DNA of 64,000 bases, from NCBI GenBank assembly GCA_947646735.1, contig CANTFK010000868.1:124001-188000 (forward strand), in the 5' to 3' direction. Of this stretch, positions 31,801 to 42,973 are shown piece after piece. Position numbers and translations under genes: made by a program. The stretch is from Peronospora farinosa. Its lineage: Eukaryota > Oomycota > Peronosporomycetes > Peronosporales > Peronosporaceae. The notes beneath the pieces are model-generated. The model did no database searches, was not told the DNA's origin, and saw nothing but the letters and a program-made list of their open reading frames with translations. Position 1 is the stretch's first letter, and each line of letters opens with the position of its first letter.

Positions 31801-33396
31801 GTTTTGCGAGAACCAAGTTGAATGCCGACGAACATCTTTACTGGAGTATTTTGGTGAACACTTTTCAAGCGAGCAGTGCCATGCAACTTGCGATAACTGC
31901 AAAAATAAGGCTTTGGGAATTACGTTTGAGAAATCGGACGTAACCGAGGACTGCGTTCTACTGGCAGAGATGAGTACGATTGCACTAATTGAGGTGAAAG
32001 GGGATTTGTTCTAATGAGTGTCGTCCACCACTTGACAGTCAAAACCCTTCAACAAAGTGGAGATCCCACGACGCTCGTACAAATTGCTCAAATATTCCTT
32101 GGCTTGGTGGTTAAGGGAAGAGAGTGGAAGCAAGATCAGTTTTCACAGCTCAAAGGGTTCGGTAAAGGCAAGGGACGCTACTCTCGCAGTGAAGTGGAGC
32201 GCATTCTATATCACATGATACTTCGGCAATACCTACGCGAAGTGGTAAGCTGTGTTTGTTGTAGCTCCGGGATAGCCTTGCAGTCAGCTAACGTGTACAA
32301 TGCTCTATTATCTACTACAGGATCAAACCAACGCGAAAGGTTTCACGACAACATTTGTATCGCTTGGAATGAACGCCAACCGCCTCGATCGTGGTGAACG
32401 AGTTCGTATCGTATGCAAGACAAAGTACCAGTCGCGTGCTTCTGCCAGCGACGGTGCTTTACAAGAGAGTACCAAGGTCTCTAAGAAAAAGAAGCCTACG
32501 AACGCTGCCTCCAAAAAGGCAAAGGCGACCGGTAAAACACGGAAAACAACTAATAAGAAGACAAAGACGAGCGCAAAGGACGCTGTTGAAGAACTTAGCG
32601 ATAACTCCGCTGATGATGTCGTGACGGTAGTCGCGCCCACGTCGACTACGACAGGGTATTCTCTCATTCCAGAGAGCACGTCTTCAAGGAGGTGTGTCAC
32701 TTTTCCGTTTTTTTCACATTCTACATGTAATGTTTGAGCTAACCATCTTACTTCATAGAATCCCCGAAACCCACGTCGAAACGCTCGCCCAGATGCTCAA
32801 AGACTGGCGTGCAAGTGTGTGTGATAGCGAGAATGTCATGCCATACCACATCCTTACGACTGCGGGTATTGCTGCAATTGCCAATTCGGTTCCCGTTTCA
32901 AACGCAGAGCTTTTGAAAATCGACGGTGTCGGCCGTATTCGCGTGAAGAAGTATGGTGAAGCAATCATCGGTATTGTCAAGAATCATCTCAAAAAGGTTT
33001 GTGAATGCCGACATCTTGATGCTTTTTTGACCAATCTGTTTTGGAGTGTGACTGACATTCCTGCTGTTACAGCACAACCTGACACCAACTCCTGTGCCGA
33101 CACCGGGCTCAAGCAACGTTCTGGACAGCCTTGACGCATTGGATTCTGATGTTGAAATTGTTGAGGCACCTCCAGCCCGCAAGTCGTCCCCATTTTTTCA
33201 AGACCAAAACAAGGCTGCTACTTCAATGGCGTCTACCCGACCTAGTGCGAATGCAAGTATTGACGATGGTCTAGAAGATATCGATTGGGATGCATGGGAT
33301 GCAGACGTGTTGAACCATACAAGTTCTAGCGGCAGTCGCAAACGCTCGATGGATCCCTCAGGAACAACTCGGATTGCAAAGAAGCGAACAATCTGA
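28874..33396 (+). CDS. RecQ-family DNA helicase with GRF zinc finger and HRDC
   Basis: Twelve exons: 28874-28954, 29048-29130, 29236-30826, 30901-31007, 31070-31171, 31248-31509, 31579-31647, 31715-31973, 32039-32244, 32321-32691, 32759-32996, 33073-33396. All introns are GT-AG, about 62-105 bases, and the sum reads in frame to a 1230-residue protein. Order of parts: acidic N-terminus with a short coiled coil; a GRF-type zinc finger at about residues 342-380 (CSCG ... [15 protein letters not shown]); the RecQ ATPase core with [10 protein letters not shown] (about 450), [16 protein letters not shown] (about 555), [11 protein letters not shown] and EAGRAGRDG; the zinc-binding RQC region (QCHATCDNC); a Lys-rich spacer; and an HRDC domain (about 1044-1123). 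It unwinds DNA 3' to 5' in recombination and repair. A GRF finger is unusual in RecQ enzymes. Exon 8's donor is placed at 31974 because only that gives the conserved LLAEMI. Confidence 0.88.
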
Positions 33397-33514
33397 TGAA
33401 CCTGCTTCACCTCGACCTCCATCACACACCGTCATCATTATGTGCGTAATATCATATTGTAGTCGTACTAGTTCCTTTCTAGATCAAGTCAAGGCTGATG
33501 AAACCTTGCGCTGT

Positions 33515-34555
33515 CTATAGAACGATATTATCGATCAGACGGCACTTGCCGATTTGGACAGCGACGGAAATGATGGCTCCTTCAGCTGTATCAACCTTGG
33601 ACACCTCCTGCATCGTCTCCTTCGATCCTACTGACACATACTCGATGGCTGTCACCAGTGGTTCACGTCCGTACTCCTCATGAACAACAGTACGCAGCAT
33701 TTCCGCATCAATTGCCGTTTTCCCGTCGTCCTTTGCTTTCTGGAACAGATCCTGCGCATATACAAGACCACGGTGCAGCACACTCGCCGCCTCGCGTTCC
33801 ACAGGATTCAAGTACTGATTTCGAGTCGAGAGCGCAAGCCCATCCGCTTCACGTACAATCGGCACAACGCCAATCTCTACCGGAATGTTCAAGTCCGAGA
33901 CCATACGTTTGATAAGCACGACCTGAGCGGCATCTTTCTGTCCAAAGAACGCGTGCGTAGGCTGCACAATGTTAAACAACTTGGTGACAATCGTCGCTAC
34001 GCCGCGAAAGTGACCTTTACGGCATTGACCCTCCACCAAGTCATCGAATCCTTCTGGCTCGACATAGCAGCGATGATTCGGCGAGTACATTTCTTCTGCT
34101 GATGGAAAGAAGACCAGATCTACACCCTGTTGCTGCAATAGGGACATGTCTTCCTTGAAAGTACGTGGGTATTTCGTGTAGTCCTCGTTTGGTCCAAATT
34201 GCGTCGGGTTTACGAAGACACTGGCAGCTACAAAGTCACATGAGCGACGCGCTTGCTTCACCAACGATATGTGTCCGTCATGAAGACCCTGGTAGCATTG
34301 GTAAAGGGGGGGAAAGGCATATCATATCATTCAGTTGACAAGAGGGATACGTGATACAAATGAAGATGATACATGGCACGAAGAAAAACGGACCCCCATA
34401 GTAGGAACGAGACCCAAGGTGGCATTGGATGGAAGCGCGCAACGGGCCTGACGGAATGTGTCTACTGTCTCGAGAATTTGCATTGATTTACAGCTGGAGG
34501 TGAAAACCCGACTAGTGAGCGCTAGCCGTGTGAGTAAGCGACAAGTGCCAATCAT
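33515..34555 (-). CDS. panC: pantothenate synthetase (pantoate-beta-alanine ligase)
   Basis: Two exons on the minus strand, 34394-34555 and 33515-34288, joined by a 105-base intron. Splicing rebuilds the nucleotide-binding motif VPTMGGLHDGHISLV. Joins pantoate and beta-alanine using ATP to give pantothenate, the precursor of coenzyme A. Other family signatures are present: SVFVNPTQFGPNED, the TKLFNIVQPTHAFFGQKDAAQ block, and ALSTRNQYL. About 311 residues. The N-terminal 30 residues (MIGTCRLLTRLALTSRVF) are rich in Arg, Leu and Ser and lack acids, as in a mitochondrial targeting peptide. The start is the first ATG of the open frame. Convergent with RecQ. Confidence 0.92.
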
Positions 34556-35664
34556 GGCGGAAAAGCACTGATGTTTGATGGGCGTTGTTACAACGTCCTT
34601 GCAGTCGAAGCTCGTGTGGTTTACATGCGGGACAAGAGGACCGTCTTAAAGCGTGAGTCACTTCAAGTCTGGGCTGGAGAGTATTTATCCGTCATGCAAG
34701 AACTATGTAAAAATGTTGGATGATACATGTACATGCGTACAGGTTCGTAGCGTTTACATGAGCTCAAAAAAGCAAAAAGGTTTTTTTTTAGCAAATACTA
34801 AAGTTTAGCTTCCAACGGAACAGGTTTTGCGCTACAACATCGTGCTGGATCCAAGACTGAAGCGTAACACAATCTTTTCGAGGTCATTCAGACCTTATGC
34901 TTCTGATCTTGGAGTTTGATGGTGAAATTGAACGTCGAGGCTCTGCACGGACTTGGTACATCTTTAAGCTGGACGACAACGCGGCAGCTTTTTTTTGAGA
35001 CCAAGGGAAGGTGGCAAAGATGACATTGTGATGAACGACAGGATCACTTGAGAACTCTTCTATTTCCAGTTGACACTCAGTTTCTTGCGCTTTCAAGGAG
35101 TATGCGATGTTTTGATCATTGTGGCATCGCTGTACGCGTCACAGTCCAACTCTCCCAGCAGCTTTTCTGATCGGGTCTGCAATTACAGAGAGCAGTAGTC
35201 CAAGTTATTGCAAATGCATCGTCTGCAAGCTACAAGTCTTCTCAACACCGTGTTTGGCTTCGTCACTAAAGCCCAAGGGTACAAATTTAACAGAGACCGA
35301 CTGTCCTGTAATGAGATATTTTACATTGTCGCTGCTATGCTGGACAACGGATTCTATGGAACGCCTGATACGAAAAAACAAAAGTACTTGACATTGTCGT
35401 CACAACGAGGTGCTCGTCTCAATGTAGCAATGCAGGCATTGCTGATACAAACTCTTTACAATCTCTCAACAACAACGATTGTATTCAAGCACGTACAAAC
35501 TGCCGCGCGTTGGCTGATCAAGAGACCGAAGACAAGACAAACAAGACAACTACTCAATCTCCTCACTTCATTACAAGCATCCAACACTCTCTTTCGAGCA
35601 GTCCAATCTCACTTGACACGTCTGCTATTGCCGTCTCGTTTGCTCGTGTGTAGAGCACATCACG
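34556..35664. other. intergenic, unassigned frames
   Basis: An open frame at 35208-35675 (plus) of 155 residues and another at 34884-35096 (minus) exist, but neither shows a domain, signal peptide or exon-like ends that I can recognise. The right part carries the promoter of the kinesin gene. Confidence 0.4.
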
Positions 35665-35832
35665 ATGGGTCATGACGTGGATGGGACGACAAAACTGTCG
35701 CGGGGCTCCCTCAGTGTCGCTCTGTGCGCTCTCTGCGCCGTCTGTAGCTCTACCGAGCCGCCCGGAACGATCCCCATTTTAGTCTCGGATTCCCACTCCC
35801 CTCAACTTTCCTCGACTTGTGGCGTCGTCAAG

Positions 35833-38666
35833 ATGACCCCATCAAAGGTCTCGGTACGCAATAAACGCATCAAAGTGTGCGTTCGTCTTCGCCCCTTTAC
35901 ACGAACTGAGAAACTCAAGGCCGGTGGAAAAGCTGCTTGGACATGGTACAGTCGTACAACGTTTCTACCTATGCGTCCAAAAAAGAAAGTGACTGACCCA
36001 TTTGTTTGCCCTCTTGTGACCCATTTTTGCCACGCGTAGGCATGAAAACACTATTTATCAGCAGATATTCCCGGCACAGATTCCATCACGGGTACTATCA
36101 TCGGATGGCGAAGAGAAAAAGACTCGAAGTGGTGGTGGATCAACAGTCTCGTCAAAATCTTCGGCTTTACGAGATTCCATATCGACATTACCATCATCGT
36201 ATTCTTTTGACTATTTGTATCCTCCAGCGACTCAAACTCAAATGGTTTATGACGAGACTGTCAAGGTAACAAGTCTGTTCAGAAATCAGTGACTCATTTT
36301 TTGTCACTTGACGAGTGGTAGAAGCTACGCTTGTCAATAAGTTTACTTGACCATGATGTTTTTTGTTTAAATTTGTTGTTTGATTTAGGATGTTGTTATG
36401 GCAGCTACAGAAGGTTATCATTCATCTGTATTTCTGTATGGACAAACGGGTACAGGCAAAACGTACACGATGCAGGTACTGTCATTTCTTTGAGTTTACT
36501 ATTTACTGAAGATATTTTGTACGACGAACCAACTTTTTGTGCTGACTACTTGTCTTTTTTGCAGGGTGGACGAGGAGACCCTGGTATTATTCAGTTAAGT
36601 GTGCAAGATATCTTTGATCATATTGCACGGCATCCGAGGATGGAATTCTTGCTGCGGTTTTCGTATTTGGAGATTTACAATGAACGGATCCATGATTTGC
36701 TTGCGGCGGGAGCGAAATCGGACATTAAGATCTATGATGTGCACAACCGAGGAACTACAGGAAACGAACATGCTCGTGATGGGTTTGTCACCAAGGACGT
36801 GGTAATCAAAGGATTACGCGAAGAGATCGTGCTATCCACAGAGCATGTACTTTCGCTTGTGGAAGTGGGTAACCTGCACCGTCACATGGCTTTGACCGAG
36901 TCGAACGACCAATCGTCCAGATCTCACGTGGTGTTCCGAATGGTAAACAATCGCTTTGCTTGTGTATAGCTTTGCATTGTCTGCACTGTGGATAGTCCCA
37001 GTCAGACAGGGAGCTTCTCGACTCGACAACATCCTGCTACAGAGTAGAACAAAGTCCTGAACTGATTCGTTTACTGACGTCGCGGTATGTTTGTGCTTGT
37101 TTGAAGGTGATCGAGAGTCAAATGAAACGGAATAGTCGTGATCGAGGCGAAGTGGCGCCAGTGCGCTCCGCAACCTTAAACATTATCGATCTCGCCGGTT
37201 CCGAAAGCGTCCGACTCGCCAACACCACCGGGCAGTCTTTAGAAGAAGGCAGGTTCATCAACCGCAGCCTGCTTACACTTGGGCACATCATCTGGAAGCT
37301 CAGTCGCGATCGCCACAGGACAGGATCCGGAAACGTCACAGCTTCCAGCACACCGCATTTGCCGTATCGCAATTCTAAGCTCACTCGAATTCTACAGCCG
37401 TCGTTGGGTGGCCAAGCACAAATCGCGATTGTTTGCACTGCGTCGCCATCAGTAGAATGCTTGACGGAGACGCACAACACGTTGAAGTTTGCAAGTCGTG
37501 CACGTAGGGTGCGCAATCGGGTAGTTATAAACGAAAGTTTGGGCGAGTCAGCATTGCTGCGAAAGTACCGAGCTCGAATTCGAGAATTAGAAGAACAGCT
37601 CCACCATTTACAGATCCGTCGGCGACCACGAGAGTCTACGCAAATGAGCAGTTCTAATCCAACGACACTGACTGAGCGCCAGATGGAGATTAAATTCGCC
37701 ATCAACAACATTAACAGAGTGATCCTGAATTCCTCGGAAGCACAAGAGCGACCTGATGAGGAGGAGCTTGCATCTGTGGATGAAGATACATTTCCTGCAA
37801 TGACAACGCCTCCTCGTACGTTGGAACCACCTCATCCACTACCACCATCAATTCAGACGACTCAACGAGGTGAGCACGCCACAGGCCAAACCCAGCGAAA
37901 ACCAGCTCCAAAACAACTTGCAGCTCGACAACAAGTGGAGATGAAATCTCAGGCCCCTCAGACGCAGTCCAGGGCAGCAGCTCGGCCGTTACTTCGCCAA
38001 ACACCAGTACACAGTACCAGCAATGTCAGCATTGATCAACCTGAGCCCGAAGAAGAAGAGGAAGGCAAGGACGAGGGTCATGCACGACCTCGGCTTGTTC
38101 ACTCTGGAAGCTCCACCAACACATCAAATAAGACACTGATCGGGAGTGGTGGCAGCGCGAGCACCAAGACGCTGCCGCTCTCCTCCTCATCATCTCGACA
38201 GCTCACGGACAACGACGACGACCTCGCAGAAACCAAAGAAGAACATGAAAATAAAGAAGACGAACCTGAACGCGAAGAGGATGTACTGCATGACACCCGA
38301 ACCCATTCGGAAGTCATCTCCGAACAAGCCCCCATTGCACCGAATGCAATGTCTACAGCTCCGTCGTCCGTATCGACTAGCAGTACCCGCCCGTCACTCA
38401 CCTCAATGCTCAAGACAAAGTACTTGAACGAGTTGTCAAAGATGGATCAGCGTGCAGGGCGATGGCAGCACACGGAGGAAGGGGAGCTGTTGAACCAGAA
38501 AGAATTGCTTCGTGAATTTGTGCGCGGACTTGAAATCGCCCAGGCGGAGCAAGAGACACGCATGAGCAAAATTCGGGAATTGGAGTTGGAGAATCATCGA
38601 CTGCACCAGGCAGTAGTTTCACGCGATGACGAGCTCGCTCAGTTAAAAACAGAGACCACTCGATAG
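35833..38666 (+). CDS. kinesin-7 family motor protein
   Basis: Five exons: 35833-35945, 36040-36265, 36389-36475, 36565-36942, 37107-38666, giving 787 residues. An in-frame ATG at 35665 would add 56 residues, but an initiator-like CCACTCCCCTCAACTTT at about 35793-35809 lies between the two, favouring 35833. The N-terminal motor has KVCVRLRPF, the P-loop GQTGTGKTYTM, switch I NDQSSRSH, switch II DLAGSE, and the neck-side LKFASRARRVRNRV. An insertion of about 45 Ser/Gly-rich residues sits in the N-terminal part of the motor before SYSFDYLY. The rest is a coiled coil (RKYRARIRELEEQL), a long Gln/Pro/Glu-rich disordered region, and a final coiled coil. Predicted microtubule plus-end motor, CENP-E/kinesin-7 type; the subfamily is tentative. 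Confidence 0.85.
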
Positions 38667-39126
38667 ACGCGTATTCTGAAAGTCTGTCACGATGCAATTC
38701 GTCAGCGAGGGCTCATGAACACACAAGGGTATATATATAGAAGTAAGGACAGGAAAACTATAGATTGTATAAGGTGATGGATGATACCAGCAGAAGTTGG
38801 CTGGAATGGAAGTGCATAATGTCGTAGATGATCTACAGCACCAAATTCATAGAAGCAAAAGTTAATAATCGTGGTCAGTTCAACTATCCCATTAAATTCT
38901 TCAAGTGCTTCCTTACTACACTGACCTGTTGTCATATTTGCGGGCTTACTTGGAAGCTGACGCAAGGCAAGTTTATCCGACGTGCACGTAGCTCAAAACT
39001 CCATCGTGTCCTGTAGCACGCGTATTCGTTTCTTTAGTTGTCGTCATGTTGACAGCGAGGGATCAACATAGAGCTGAGCTCCACGTGACACACCTGCGAT
39101 TATATGATCCATCTCCGTCGATGTGA
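38667..39126. other. intergenic, converging 3' ends
   Basis: Lies between the 3' ends of the kinesin and CoA-transferase genes; nothing else recognised. Confidence 0.5.
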
Positions 39127-41175
39127 CTATTCCATCGCCTTTAGGTCTGCCGAAACCGTAAAAGACGCCTCCGTACGCTCGCGAATCTCCTCCACTGTGG
39201 TTGTCGGCGCAATTTCCACCAGCACAAGACCTTTGCCATCCACCACGTCGAACACGCCCAATTCCGTGATGACGGTGTTCACGACGCTCTTACCAGTAAG
39301 CGGTAGAGAACAATCCTTGAGAATCTTCTTGGCCCCACCTTTTGCATTATGCTCCATCGTAACCACGACACGGTTACCGCTACCAACAAGGTCCATTGCA
39401 CCGCCCATTCCTTTCACCATTTTGCCCGGGATAATCCAGTTCGCAAGATCGCCATTCTCTGCGACCTGAAGTGCACCTAGAATCGTCAGATGCACATGAC
39501 CGCCACGGATCATAGCAAATGACTCTGACGACGAGAAGGTAGATGACCCTGGCAAAAAAGTTACAGTTTCCTTGCCAGCGTTAATCAGATCTGGATCCTG
39601 CGAGCCCTCGTTCGGATATGGCCCCATGCCCAGGAGTCCGTTCTCACTCTGTAGAATTACCTTGACTCCATCTGGCACGTAATTAGACGCTAACGTCGGC
39701 AAACCAATACCCAAGTTCACATACATTCCATCCTTCAATTCTTTAGCCGCGCGGCGGATGATGCGCTCGCGGTCTGGTGAGATTTTGTACTGTGAATTCT
39801 GGAACAAAGTCGTCATCAATCCAGCTACTTTCTACTCATGTCGTCACACACATTAAAACAGCAAGGATTTAACCTTACCTTTGCTTTGGCAAGCGTGAGC
39901 CTTTCAATTCGCTTTTCCGTCTTGTTGGCCTTAAAAATGCGCTGCACGTAGATCCCCGGCAAATGAACTTCGTCTGTTAGCAATAAAACAACACACCACA
40001 AACGTGTTACAATGCCACAAAAACCCATCGTACGAACGACAACTAGAGCGACAACAAGACACGTAACCTGGATGAATATCTCCTGGTTGCACCAATTCCT
40101 CTACTTCTGCAATTGTAATTTGACCAGCTTTGGCTGCATCAACATTAAAATTGCGTGCCGTGCCTCGAAAAACTAAATTGCCGTCTGTATCTCCTTTCCA
40201 CGCCTTGACAAGTGCAAAATCACCCGTAATTCCTTCTTCCATCACGTAATTGCGACCATTAAATTTGCGAACTTCTCTTGGAGCACTTGGAATATCAATG
40301 GAGCCATCCGATGTCAATTTAATTGCAAATCCTCCTTCCTACACGTATTTTCACCTCGATTAGTACAACAACACATTTTTTTAAAGTATCTTGAGCTGAA
40401 AAAAAACAATCGGTACTGACTTGAATGATTGTACCATAGGCCGTTGGTGTATAAAAAGCTGGAATTCCAGACCCACCAGCTCGAATACGTTCAGCCAACG
40501 TTCCCTGTGGTGTTAACTCGACTTCTAACTCTCCAGTTAGATAAAGTTTCTCAAAAAGTGCATTTTCCCCCACATACGACGAGATCATTCGTTTGATCTG
40601 TTTCATATAAAGTTATAGAGGTTATGTTAGTATCCATGTAAATCGACTTATTTCATCACCTTTTGTCATTTTGTTTGTAAAGAACGTGTTTCCTACTGAC
40701 TTGGCGTGTTTGAAGTAACAACCCTAACCCAAACTGATCGACTCCTGCATTGTTAGAAACACAAATCAAGTCCGTGGCTCCCTACATAATCATAGAAAAT
40801 AGAAATATGACTATATAGAGGATAGAAATGAAAGGAAAACCCTCGCTCGCTCTCCACCTGCTTCACCAGTGCTTCAATTGCATTCTCTGGAATCCCACAG
40901 AGTCCAAATCCACCTACAATACTAGTGGACGATGCATACCAGGTTAGAAAAATGGTTAGAAATATATGCCAACGAATTAGAAATGAAGACACCATGGTTA
41001 GAAATGAAGGCATAAAGAAATACAAGTACTTGTTTACTTACAGTTTCGAATTGGATCGTAGATCCTTCACAGCAGCATCAGCATTTGGATATACTTTATG
41101 ATACGAGGAGAAGGGAGTGGAGAATGTCCTTATATAGAGAGTTTGGAGGGGGTGAACAGGAAGTAGACGCAGCAT
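39127..41175 (-). CDS. OXCT1: succinyl-CoA:3-ketoacid CoA transferase, mitochondrial
   Basis: Seven exons on the minus strand: 41042-41175, 40858-40921, 40701-40781, 40421-40597, 40068-40338, 39879-39973, 39127-39831; all junctions are GT-AG and in phase, giving 508 residues. It transfers CoA from succinyl-CoA to acetoacetate in ketone-body and fatty-acid use. The A half carries [14 protein letters not shown], the [11 protein letters not shown] block and [16 protein letters not shown]. The B half carries the catalytic glutamate in [10 protein letters not shown], then [14 protein letters not shown] and GAMDLVGSG. The start at 41175 gives [20 protein letters not shown], a typical mitochondrial presequence. 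It is divergent from the APRT gene with 261 bases between them. The introns and upstream DNA contain a recurrent TTAGAAAT word. Confidence 0.92.
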
Positions 41176-41235
41176 TTCGGTAGGTTTTAGAAATGACACG
41201 TTAGAAATGAAAGTTGCTCCACTTCAACACGCGTT
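40940..41235. repeat. dispersed TTAGAAAT(GA) repeats around exon 1
   Basis: The word TTAGAAA, usually as (G/A)TTAGAAATGA, occurs at about 40947, 40957, 40975, 40999, 41188, 41202 and 41224, all in the same orientation, in intron 1 and immediately upstream of the start codon of the CoA-transferase gene. On the coding strand it reads TCATTTCTAAC. Confidence 0.6.
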
Positions 41236-41436
41236 AGAAATACAGCATAAAGCGTCTTAACATTTTTGTTTACACATAGTATTACAAATAAGAGGTCGAG
41301 TACGAAACCTTTTAGTATCAAAGGGTATTCTTAAGTAGAACACGATCGGTGGAAAAGGACATGTGGTCCACATACTTGCTCGTACCAGTGTCAGTTTCAT
41401 CAGATCTGTTCTACCTCGATTCTACCACGACAAGAA

Positions 41437-42051
41437 ATGGCTTCAACGACAAAGAAACTAAACCTAGCTGACCCGGAGATTAAAAAACAGGCGTTAAAAA
41501 GTGTCGCCATGACGATTCCCATTGTACCATATAAAGGCGTTGATTTCTTTGATATTGGGGGTCTATTAGCAAATCCCGTCAACTTCCAACTGACGTTTGA
41601 TTTATTTGTACATATTGTAACGCCTTTTATCCATCAAGTGGATACCATTGGATGCTTTGATGCCCGTGGGTTCCTCTTTGGTCCCTATTTAGGTACCTTT
41701 TTTCAAAAACGTGTCTTTATGCTGCGTAAACCTGATAAAATGCCGAATATAAGCGACACAATTGACTATTGTAAAGAATATCAAGGTGATAATACCACGG
41801 GTGGAGATTCGTTAAGCATTCAAACCTATGCTGTCAAGAAAAAAGACCGTGTACTACTAGTAGATGATCTCCTGGCCACGGGTGGGACGTGTGAAGCCGG
41901 TATTCGTCTCGTACAACAAGCAGGTGCTTCGGTAATTGCGTCGATCTTTGTCGTAGAGATCAGTGAACTAAACGGTCGAGAACGTGCTATCAAGGCAAGC
42001 ACGGACAAAAAAGTTCGCATCATGTCATTGCTTACGGAAAAGGACTTTTAG
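41437..42051 (+). CDS. APRT: adenine phosphoribosyltransferase
   Basis: A 204-residue intronless protein. Converts adenine and PRPP to AMP in purine salvage. The PRPP-binding motif is intact (VLLVDDLLATGGT), with the upstream FDARGFLFG block and PYKGVDFFDIGGLL, matching the family throughout and near the usual 180-200 residue length. The start is the first ATG of the frame. Cytosolic: no targeting signal is seen. Divergent from the CoA-transferase gene. Confidence 0.93.
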   Translation: MASTTKKLNLADPEIKKQALKSVAMTIPIVPYKGVDFFDIGGLLANPVNFQLTFDLFVHIVTPFIHQVDTIGCFDARGFLFGPYLGTFFQKRVFMLRKPDKMPNISDTIDYCKEYQGDNTTGGDSLSIQTYAVKKKDRVLLVDDLLATGGTCEAGIRLVQQAGASVIASIFVVEISELNGRERAIKASTDKKVRIMSLLTEKDF

Positions 42052-42270
42052 TAGTGTCGTAAGTTGGACATTTCTTTGGACCAAGAATTGTGTCGTGCTG
42101 ACTCGGGCGTTGCTTTTAGTCTATCCGGTCGTAGCTGCTGCTGGGACCGAAAGAATGAGACTCCACATGGCGACGTCGTTGTTGTCACCTCTTCCTACAG
42201 AACAAATGCATTTATTATCTATTAATAAATTCAGTATCAACACCTTGAAAGCAAAACCTCTTGCTTGAGT

Positions 42271-42313
<43 letters not shown>

Positions 42314-42973
42314 TTGAAGCGTAGTGTCATTTAATCTGTCGACGGTGATCTCTAGCCATTGCTCCATGATGTTCTTGTGTGAATGCAAGTGAACGTTTTC
42401 ATATTCACTGCACCTTTGCATTGCCGTGTTGTCGAATGCCGATGTCAAACGAGCTGACACGACGTAGGAGGGACCATGTAGATCAACCGTTCCATGCACC
42501 TTGACAAGTCTTTGTCTAGAAAAGCAGACGTTGAACACGTTGTCCAACATCCCGCAATCTGTCGTAACACTGCACTTGCTACGCTGTAGCAAAAGAGCGA
42601 CAACGCTGCTCAACGTGGGGTACAAGTATTTCGATTGACTGCCAATGAGCAAGTTGATCGATTCACCGAAAGTGATGCATGTGCTACTGAAAAGCCAGCG
42701 CCATCGTTACGTTGAGCATGTTGTCGGACGCTTACTTTGTAACCCCAGTGGAACTTGTGAACAAATCGAATATCCGACTCCGATCGTGTCCATTGAAAGG
42801 ACACAGAAATGATTATTACTAGGAGACACTTGGTAAGTAGACGGTTTTCTTCACATGTCGTCACATTGGAATAGGATGGGCGCTTCATGGAAGTTGATGC
42901 TCTTGAAAAGTAATCGTGGATCGTCGAATCGAGTGGCAACGTGTATGGCATCGCATTGATACTTTGAGTTGCA
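42052..42973. other. intergenic, possible unrecognised minus-strand exons
   Basis: Minus-strand frames at 42215-42652 (segments INLLIGSQSKYLYPTLSSVV and HGTVDLHGPSYVVSARL) and 42610-43065 have protein-like composition, with a possible intron (gtaagc...cag) between them, but the phases do not fit cleanly and no family is recognised. It also contains the GA microsatellite at 42270-42310. Confidence 0.3.
42270..42310. repeat. GA dinucleotide microsatellite
   Basis: A run of about twenty AG/GA units with one extra G interruption near 42281. Likely polymorphic in length. Confidence 0.9.

Noticed and set aside
31974..32014. Continuation of RecQ exon 8 to the stop at 32012
   Set aside because: Using the donor at 31974 restores frame and the conserved LLAEMI; the readthrough residues are intronic.
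35208..35675. 155-codon frame upstream of kinesin
   Set aside because: No recognisable domain; it overlaps the probable kinesin promoter and leader.
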